This document shows positions 59,109 through 64,000 of a stretch of DNA of 64,000 nucleotides, one piece after another. The translations under genes were made by a program, and so were the position numbers. The first letter of the stretch is position 1, and the number at the start of each line of letters is the position of its first letter. The notes under the pieces are model-generated. The model had not been told where the DNA came from. It ran no database searches and saw only the letters and a program-made list of their open reading frames with translations. The DNA is from RGIG2000 sp045612665 (GTDB lineage: Bacteria; Bacillota; Clostridia; Oscillospirales; CAG-272). The DNA is taken from positions 34,341 through 98,340 of the forward strand of contig JAZKZO010000038.1 in NCBI GenBank assembly GCA_045612665.1. The letters are read 5' to 3'.

Positions 59109-60179
59109 ATGGTAGATTTTTTAATAGAAATTCCCGAGGGTAAAACGCCTGTTGTTTTACAGCTTTCAGACCCACAAATGCTTGATTCGTCGCAAGCAGT
59201 TCCGGGGCGTTTGAGTGATGGTGAGGACACCTATTGGGCAAAGGATAAAAAGGAAGAGCGATGCTTTAGGCACATTCGCGAGATTGTGGACGGCACGAAG
59301 CCCGATTTAATTTTGATTGCGGGAGATATCGTATACGGAGAGTTCGACCACGACGGAAGCGCGCTTCTTAGCTTTATTGAATTTATGGATAGCCTTGGAA
59401 TTCCGTGGGCGCCTGTGCTTGGAAATCACGAAACCGAAAGCAGAATGGGCGCAGATTGGCAATGCTCTCAGCTTGAAAACGCCAAGCATTGCTTATTTAA
59501 GCAACGCACCTTGACAGGTAACGGCAACTACACGATTGGCATAAAGCAAAACGGAAAATTGATTCGTGTATTTTATATGATGGACTCGAATTCGGGCTCA
59601 CCAAGTGAGAAATCAATCGCAAACGGACACTCTCAGCACGGTGCAGGCTTTGGCGAGGATCAAATTGCTTGGTACACCGAGGACATAAAAAGAATTCATA
59701 GTGTGTCGCCGAGCACAAAAATCGGCTTCACCTTCCATATCGCGCTTCACGCATTTGAGAGAGCTTATGAAAAATACGGCTACACAAGAGATCGCGCCTC
59801 GGGAGCTTTTCCGATTATCATTGATAATATGGATAAAACAGGCGAGGATTTTGGCGTGATTCTCTATCCTATCGACTATTGGGATAAGGATGACGTTGTT
59901 TGGCAAGGATTTAAGGATTTGGGCGTTGATAGCGTTTTTGTAGGACACGACCACGAGGTGAGCGCAAGCGTTGTTTATGAGGGCGTGCGTTTGCAATTTG
60001 GTCTGAAATCCTCAACCTATGATAGCAATATTTACGTAGATGAAAACGGCAAGCTCAAAAAAAGCTGGGTCCCTGCCGGTACTCCTATGATCGGTGGAAC
60101 CGTTATGGAACTAACTGACGACGGAGCAATCGAAAAGGCGTACCACTATTTTTGCAAACAGGTCGAATTTGAAAGATGA
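59109..60179 (+). CDS. Calcineurin-like metallophosphoesterase
   Basis: A 356-residue two-metal phosphoesterase. The metal blocks appear in order: LQLSDPQML (a DxH variant with Gln in place of the usual His), LIAGDIVYGEFD, PVLGNHETES, then a histidine in FTFHIALHAFE and FVGHDHEVSASV. The C-terminal beta part is short. No signal peptide is present. The substrate is unknown; relatives of this size cleave phosphodiesters or phosphomonoesters, often linked to carbohydrate regions. It is monocistronic, and its promoter is overlapped by an inverted repeat. Confidence 0.87.
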   Translation: MVDFLIEIPEGKTPVVLQLSDPQMLDSSQAVPGRLSDGEDTYWAKDKKEERCFRHIREIVDGTKPDLILIAGDIVYGEFDHDGSALLSFIEFMDSLGIPWAPVLGNHETESRMGADWQCSQLENAKHCLFKQRTLTGNGNYTIGIKQNGKLIRVFYMMDSNSGSPSEKSIANGHSQHGAGFGEDQIAWYTEDIKRIHSVSPSTKIGFTFHIALHAFERAYEKYGYTRDRASGAFPIIIDNMDKTGEDFGVILYPIDYWDKDDVVWQGFKDLGVDSVFVGHDHEVSASVVYEGVRLQFGLKSSTYDSNIYVDENGKLKKSWVPAGTPMIGGTVMELTDDGAIEKAYHYFCKQVEFER

Positions 60180-60182
60180 AAG

Positions 60183-60211
60183 AAAAAGCACTCCAAACGG
60201 AGTGCTTTTTG
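60183..60211 (+). terminator. Terminator of the metallophosphoesterase gene
   Basis: AAAAAGCACTCC, AAA, CGGAGTGCTTTTT. Confidence 0.9.
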
Positions 60212-60223
60212 TTTTGAAAATTA

Positions 60224-61666
60224 TTATTGAGCGTTCTCGGCGCTAATAGTCCAAGATCCGTCTTCTTGATTTTGAGTTGCTGTATAGCCAGCTGCTATTT
60301 TATCAGCAAGCTTATCATAGCTATTGTAGTTCCAAACAGTATTGAAGTTACCACCGTAAAGAGTGATGTTTCCGCTTACCATACCGTTCATACCTACAAA
60401 CTTACCGCCCTTAACGATAACTGATGCATTATCACCGTTTGTGATAAGTGCTGTACCACTGTCAGCCTTGTCATTTGTATCATCGCTGATGAAGTCACCA
60501 CCGTTGATGGTCAAGGTTGAAGTGCCGCCAACATATACTACATTACTTGTTGTAGTAGCTGTAAATTCAATAGTAAATGAGCCTGCATCGATTGTTGCTT
60601 CTCCACCGCCAACATAGATAACACCATGTCTGCTTGTGAATGTGCCTGATGTAATCTTCAAGCCATTGTATGCACGAATATTATATGTAGGAGAGCCAAT
60701 CATTTCGCCCTCATCGTCAATACCACTCTTGCAAATATAGCTACCACCGTTGATTTCAAGATATCCTTGAGCTGATACGATACCGCAATAGCCTGTGAAG
60801 TTACCGTTGTTGATGTAAACCTCTCCACCGTAGCTCCAAATACAAGCACCACCGTTAAAGTCCTCTGCGATAATGATTGTATCATTGATTGTCATAATAC
60901 CACCGTCTTGGTTGTATATGCCACGGCCTGTGATTTTTCCACCGTTAATTGTAAGTGTTCCACTGTTGCTGATAGGATAGATGTGCTTTGTTGTGCTTTC
61001 AGGTTGGTATGCGCCTGCGATTGTCTTACCATTCATATCAAGAACTACTGTTACGCCTGCAGGGATTGAAAGCTGAGTAGATACATCTATGTTAGCCATA
61101 AGAGTTACCTTGCCATTCTTTGCAAGAACTGTAGCAAGAGCCTCAGCTGTATATATTTCAGAGTTAGAGCAAGCTGTGCATTCTCTGCTTCCTGCCTCAT
61201 CAAGGCTTGTCCAAGTATGAGTTGCAGCAATTACTGCTCCGCCTGTCTTATGATTGCATCTTGAGCAATGTGCGCCTGCTTCCTTACCGTCAGTTGTGCA
61301 AGTAGGTGCTACTGCTTCGTCATTTACCATATCATGACCGAGTGCAGGTGCAATTACTGCAGAACAAACTGTACATGTTTGAGCTGACTCGCATGTAGCT
61401 GCTACGCCATTTTGGTGTCCTGTAGCAGGAATTACTTCCTTACCTTGTTCTTCGCCACAACCAGAGCATTTTGTGTAATCGGTGTAGCCTTCCTCTGTGC
61501 ATGTTGGAGCTTTTCCAGACATGGTTTCGTTGTTCTCGTGCTTGCATTCCTCTGATGATGAAGAAGATGAAGATGATGATGAATCGTCATTATCACATGC
61601 TACAAACGCACAAACTGTGAGTGCGAGAGTCAAAAGCACAAGAAGAATTTTGATAATGTTTTTCAT
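60224..61666 (-). CDS. Beta-helix lipoprotein with cysteine-module repeats
   Basis: A 480-residue surface lipoprotein (lipobox AFVAC at residues 20-24). A ten-serine run after DNDD forms a flexible linker. Four cysteine modules follow (about 39-170) of the type APTCTEEGYTDYTKCSGCG with GH spacers. Residues about 205-440 are beta-helix-like with short repeated phrases TINGG, TINDT, INNGNF, EINGGSY and TINGGDF, as in pectin-lyase-fold or adhesin proteins. No catalytic residues are evident, so binding to glycan or protein at the cell surface is more likely. The ATG at 61666 follows AGGAGG. Confidence 0.78.
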   Translation of the reverse strand: MKNIIKILLVLLTLALTVCAFVACDNDDSSSSSSSSSSEECKHENNETMSGKAPTCTEEGYTDYTKCSGCGEEQGKEVIPATGHQNGVAATCESAQTCTVCSAVIAPALGHDMVNDEAVAPTCTTDGKEAGAHCSRCNHKTGGAVIAATHTWTSLDEAGSRECTACSNSEIYTAEALATVLAKNGKVTLMANIDVSTQLSIPAGVTVVLDMNGKTIAGAYQPESTTKHIYPISNSGTLTINGGKITGRGIYNQDGGIMTINDTIIIAEDFNGGACIWSYGGEVYINNGNFTGYCGIVSAQGYLEINGGSYICKSGIDDEGEMIGSPTYNIRAYNGLKITSGTFTSRHGVIYVGGGEATIDAGSFTIEFTATTTSNVVYVGGTSTLTINGGDFISDDTNDKADSGTALITNGDNASVIVKGGKFVGMNGMVSGNITLYGGNFNTVWNYNSYDKLADKIAAGYTATQNQEDGSWTISAENAQ

Positions 61667-61709
61667 GTTTCCTCCTAGGGGTATAATGTGTTGCAGCGCA
61701 ACCTGTAAT

Positions 61710-61738
61710 ATTATAAAGGATGAGGCAAGTAAAGTCAA
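61710..61738 (-). promoter_or_regulatory. Sigma-A promoter of the beta-helix lipoprotein gene
   Basis: TTGACT (61733-61738), 17 bases, TATAAT (61710-61715), minus strand. Confidence 0.85.
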
Positions 61739-61778
61739 TAGTAAAGTGTAAAATTAAAGTTATTTTTAAGCATAGTAG

Positions 61779-61804
61779 AAAAAGCACTCCGAGGAGTGCT
61801 TTTT
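61779..61804 (-). terminator. Terminator of the AT-rich two-gene cassette
   Basis: AAAAAGCACTCC and GGAGTGCTTTTT, downstream of the membrane-protein gene at 61824. Confidence 0.85.
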
Positions 61805-61823
61805 GGTTATTTCTAATAAAATA

Positions 61824-62837
61824 TTAGCAAAATATTTTAGCCAATTTTTCGTCCAAATTATGAAACACCTTGATTTTCTTCTTGTTTTCCTCAATGTTTT
61901 GTTTTTCGACCAACAAAACATAGTCGGTATCTGATTTTAAATCCTGTATCATTTGCAATAATTCGTTTGTTTTTTCTTTGAAAACATTTTCTGGCATAGT
62001 TTGTTTAGCAACTGACATAATATAACATTTGATAGCTAACATTTTTGCAGCATCATTGTAATCCATTTTTCTAAATGAATTTTTTACAATATTTTTATTA
62101 TGGTTGTCAAGCATAGCATATGTGAATCCTAAAATTGCTCCGTCTAACAATAGTTCTGCAAGAGCCATAAGACCAACTCCTTCGACCATGGTTCCACCAA
62201 GGCCTAACGCTGTACCAAATCCCGCCAAACCGCCTGTTATACCAGATGCAGATAATCCACCCAAAGCCAAAGCGGGCACGGTTGCAGTCAATAACACAAT
62301 TGCAGCAGTTCCACCTAACAGTAATTTTTGATTTGAGCTAAGCGGCTGTTTTGCCAAATCTTTATATGTGTGTTCAATGCTATTTTTTATATATGACAAT
62401 TGATAATTATTATTCCACAAAAGTGCCGATATATAGTCTAAAGTTTCTTTTTCGTATTCGTAGTTATATTCGCCGTCCAGAACTATACCTGCTGAAAAAA
62501 GACTTTTTTCCAAAGAATATGTATCATTTTGAAAAACCTCACGAATAATTTGATTTATTTCATTTTGATCATATGGCATTTTTGTTGAATCTTTCAAAAG
62601 TCTTCCTATTTCACTATTAATACTACTTCTCAAGGCAAGCAATTTGTTCGTTTTTGTGCTTCTTAAATTATTTTTTTGTTCTAAGAAAAATCGCTCAATC
62701 CTACCGCTATTAGGATCTGCAGCAATTGGTTGATTTTTCTTCAAGTCCTCGTTTAGTAAATACAACGAATATTTAAGTCTTAAATATTGCAAAGATTTAA
62801 AAAGCCTCGTGTGCTTAGTGTCAATTTCGTTCGTCAT
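61824..62837 (-). CDS. Gly/Ala-rich membrane protein of an AT-rich cassette, function unknown
   Basis: A 337-residue protein not recognised. The N-terminal 185 residues are charged and helical (LFKSLQYLRLKYSLYLLNEDL). A hydrophobic stretch of about 75 residues (about 194-270) is very rich in Gly, Ala and Leu (LGGLSASGITGGLAGFGTAL), like the pore-forming hairpins of some toxins and effector proteins. A charged helical tail follows (about 275-337, LVEKQNIEENKKKIKVFHN). No signal peptide is present. The ATG at 62837 has GGAGG upstream, and the preceding HTH gene overlaps it by 17 bases, so the two are coupled. AT-rich codon use sets it apart from its neighbours. Confidence 0.65.
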   Translation of the reverse strand: MTNEIDTKHTRLFKSLQYLRLKYSLYLLNEDLKKNQPIAADPNSGRIERFFLEQKNNLRSTKTNKLLALRSSINSEIGRLLKDSTKMPYDQNEINQIIREVFQNDTYSLEKSLFSAGIVLDGEYNYEYEKETLDYISALLWNNNYQLSYIKNSIEHTYKDLAKQPLSSNQKLLLGGTAAIVLLTATVPALALGGLSASGITGGLAGFGTALGLGGTMVEGVGLMALAELLLDGAILGFTYAMLDNHNKNIVKNSFRKMDYNDAAKMLAIKCYIMSVAKQTMPENVFKEKTNELLQMIQDLKSDTDYVLLVEKQNIEENKKKIKVFHNLDEKLAKIFC

Positions 62838-63150
62838 TTTTTAATTCCTCCAAAATGAAAGTTTTAATTTTAACTATATCTAATTTTGCATTGTTTTTAA
62901 CAATCAAATCAATTACTTCTTGTGTTTTTTCGTTGTATGTGTGAGTGTTTTGACCATAAGTTTTATGGCAATACAAGATTACATCAGATTTTGAACAAGA
63001 AGCAGACATTTTAAATAATTCTATGATTGAAAACGGAATATCGTCGTAGTTTCCCACATTATAATCATTGATATATTTATATATTGTGGGTCGGCTTTTT
63101 CCAGTCAACCTAGACAATTCAGTAATCGAAATAATATCAGTTATAAACAT
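62821..63150 (-). CDS. Helix-turn-helix protein of the AT-rich cassette
   Basis: A 109-residue protein whose N terminus is a helix-turn-helix with resolvase- or MerR-like wording (SITELSRLTGKSRPTIYKYIND, residues about 7-28). The remainder is helical and charged with no named domain. The ATG at 63150 follows AGGTGATGA; the upstream frame extension is poor coding sequence and is not used. It overlaps the membrane-protein gene by 17 bases, so the pair is translated together. It probably senses a signal or represses its own operon (inference). Confidence 0.65.
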   Translation of the reverse strand: MFITDIISITELSRLTGKSRPTIYKYINDYNVGNYDDIPFSIIELFKMSASCSKSDVILYCHKTYGQNTHTYNEKTQEVIDLIVKNNAKLDIVKIKTFILEELKNDERN

Positions 63151-63238
63151 TTCATCACCTCTCGACAAAATTTTAACACATTTTGTAATATTTGTCAATA
63201 TTTTTTTACACTTCTTTACACATTTCTTTATCAAATGG

Positions 63239-63271
63239 CAAATTTTCGCCAAGCAAGGCTATCGAAAATTT
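63239..63271. repeat. Hairpin-forming inverted repeat
   Basis: AAATTTTCG and CGAAAATTT flank a 14-base loop, between the cassette and the folded element at 63281. Confidence 0.6.
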
Positions 63272-63280
63272 GTGGTGACC

Positions 63281-63436
63281 CGTACTTTTGCTGAGCAAAA
63301 GCAAGCGGGAAGGCTCCTGACGGAGCTATTTCTGCCGAGCCTTATGCTAGCAAGCTGACACCGGCTTTCGTCAGAAATGCGAACCCAATTCGTGCGAGCA
63401 CGAAGATGGGTGAGATTCCTCGTACGGAGTCACCAA
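63281..63436. repeat. Folded element bounded by copies of the tRNA-Glu 3' end
   Basis: The left edge GGTGACCCGTAC (63281-63292) is identical, in the same orientation, to the 3' end of the neighbouring tRNA-Glu (63481-63492). The right edge GTACGGAGTCACC with a CCA-like end (63423-63436) is an imperfect inverted copy that also extends into a T-arm-like GATTCC. Between them lie four further stems: CTTTTGC/GCAAAAG, GCTCC/GGAGC, ATTTCTG/CAGAAAT with GCC/GGC, and TTCGTGC/GCACGAA. No coding frame fits. This explains most of the gene-free stretch 63151-63479. Confidence 0.6.
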
Positions 63437-63445
63437 AAGAAAAAC

Positions 63446-63475
63446 AAAAAAGACACCGAATTGGTGTCTTTCTTG
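63446..63475 (-). terminator. Terminator of the Met-Glu tRNA operon
   Basis: AAAAAGACACC and GGTGTCTTT around GAATT, downstream of tRNA-Glu. Confidence 0.8.
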
Positions 63476-63479
63476 TTTT

Positions 63480-63554
63480 TGGTGACCCGTACGGGAATCG
63501 AACCCATGTTACAGCCGTGAAAGGGCCGTGTCTTAACCGCTTGACCAACGGGCC
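63480..63554 (-). tRNA. tRNA-Glu (TTC)
   Basis: The acceptor stem GGCCCGT/ACGGGTC and anticodon stem CGGCC/GGCTG (one G-T pair) hold the loop CTTTCAC, so the anticodon is TTC. The CCA is encoded. Its 3' end is copied at 63281. Confidence 0.94.
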
Positions 63555-63558
63555 AAAA

Positions 63559-63634
63559 TGGTGGCGGAAATGGGATTTGAACCTATGACCTGCCGGGTAT
63601 GAACCGGATGCTCTAGCCTCTGAGCTATTCCGCC
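63559..63634 (-). tRNA. tRNA-Met (CAT)
   Basis: The acceptor stem GGCGGAA/TTCCGCC and the anticodon loop TTCATAC give anticodon CAT. The stem begins with a paired G, so it looks like the elongator rather than the initiator form; an Ile-type lysidine tRNA cannot be fully excluded. The CCA is encoded. Confidence 0.88.
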
Positions 63635-63654
63635 GTTGTGCTCAATGCCTTGCC

Positions 63655-63683
63655 ATTATATCATAACTTTTTACGCTTGTCAA
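63655..63683 (-). promoter_or_regulatory. Sigma-A promoter of the Met-Glu tRNA operon
   Basis: TTGACA (63678-63683), 17 bases, TATAAT (63655-63660), minus strand. Confidence 0.9.
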
Positions 63684-63785
63684 CATATTTTTTAAAAAAT
63701 TCTAAAAATTTTATATATGTCCTTTCTTGATTTTATTTTCATTATATGATAAACTAATTTTAGAAAACAATTCAAGGAGAATTTT

Positions 63786-64000
63786 ATGAAAATACCATAC
63801 ATTTCATCTGAATGGAAGGAATTATTTAAGCCACACGAAAGTGGCAACTACATAAACGACCACACTCTCTTTAAGGCGCACGACGGAAATTGGCATCTTT
63901 TTGGAATTTCAAGCTTCCTTGGTGGTGCACCTAATGAGCGTTGGTTTGCGCACGGTGTTACTCCCTCGCTTGATACACCTATGACGGAAATGAGAAGGGA
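63786..64000 (+). CDS. GH43-like glycosidase, N-terminal part (continues beyond the window)
   Basis: The first 71 codons of a plus-strand gene whose ATG follows AAGGAGAATTT. The protein begins MKIPYISSEWKELFKPHESG, and NDHTLFKAHDGNWHLFGIS carries an Asp at the position of the catalytic base in five-bladed-propeller glycosidases (clan GH-F and relatives). No signal peptide is present. The family is inferred from this short segment only. If correct it extends the arabinose/xylose-related gene set seen at 49-59 kb. Confidence 0.55.
   Translation, partial: MKIPYISSEWKELFKPHESGNYINDHTLFKAHDGNWHLFGISSFLGGAPNERWFAHGVTPSLDTPMTEMRR

Noticed and set aside
63281..63436. Interpretation as a second tRNA gene
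   Set aside because: The edges resemble a tRNA-Glu acceptor and T-arm, but no anticodon arm or D-arm can be built between them and the length is wrong.

Overview
The window is a chromosomal segment of low-to-moderate GC from a spore-forming Bacillota, most likely an anaerobic gut Clostridium-like lineage (inference; no rRNA is present to place it). The basis is spoIVA, a YtvI-like AI-2E permease, a T-box leader, consensus sigma-A promoters with 17-base spacers throughout, a ferredoxin:thioredoxin-reductase-like protein, type II pantothenate kinase and many plant-glycan enzymes. Almost every strong intrinsic terminator and promoter can be read directly. There is no rRNA, CRISPR array, phage block or recognisable transposase.

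Layout. 0-9 kb: a collagen-like lipoprotein cut by the left edge, a membrane-bound XRE regulator beside a small XRE regulator with palindromes between them, trpS, an AI-2E permease, a cyclophilin plus membrane protein, a HAD hydrolase with a CorC-like CBS protein, spoIVA and a TM2 protein. 9-15 kb: the str operon (rpsL-rpsG-fusA-tuf) and ftsZ. 15-23 kb: a CapD/PglF-like sugar dehydratase and a ligA-cca-GH3 run in which the GH3 enzyme has reversed domain order. 23.2-26.7 kb: an AT-rich accessory patch with a long hairpin, a terpenoid-cyclase-fold protein, two XRE regulators and a His-Arg-Gly tRNA cluster. 26.8-32.8 kb: a C39-like protein that has lost its catalytic residues, a 50-residue ORF, a sugar isomerase, ung, a ThuA-oxidoreductase pair and pantothenate kinase. 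32.9-43.4 kb: BspA-like and cohesin-like secreted proteins, tandem SGNH hydrolases, an amino-acid ABC transporter, an M14 peptidase and a trigger-factor-like lipoprotein. 43.5-49 kb: an orphan trpB under a tryptophan T-box, an HD/HAD/DUF523 operon, NUDIX and SulP. 49-60 kb: arabinan/arabinoxylan-type enzymes (two GH43, GH51, a GH-A-like protein), an ADP-ribosylglycohydrolase family protein, an FTR-like/thioredoxin pair, an antiporter and a metallophosphoesterase. 60-64 kb: a beta-helix lipoprotein, an AT-rich two-gene cassette (DNA-binding protein plus membrane protein), a folded element bounded by copies of the tRNA-Glu 3' end, tRNA-Glu and tRNA-Met, and the start of another five-bladed glycosidase.

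The best candidates for undescribed biology are: the AT-rich cassette at 61.8-63.15 kb with the tRNA-Glu-derived folded element at 63.28-63.44 kb; the multibranch folded element at 34.95-35.02 kb; the FTR-like/thioredoxin pair; the catalytically dead C39-like exported protein; and the orphan T-box-controlled trpB. All functional claims rest on reading motifs by eye; no database search was run.
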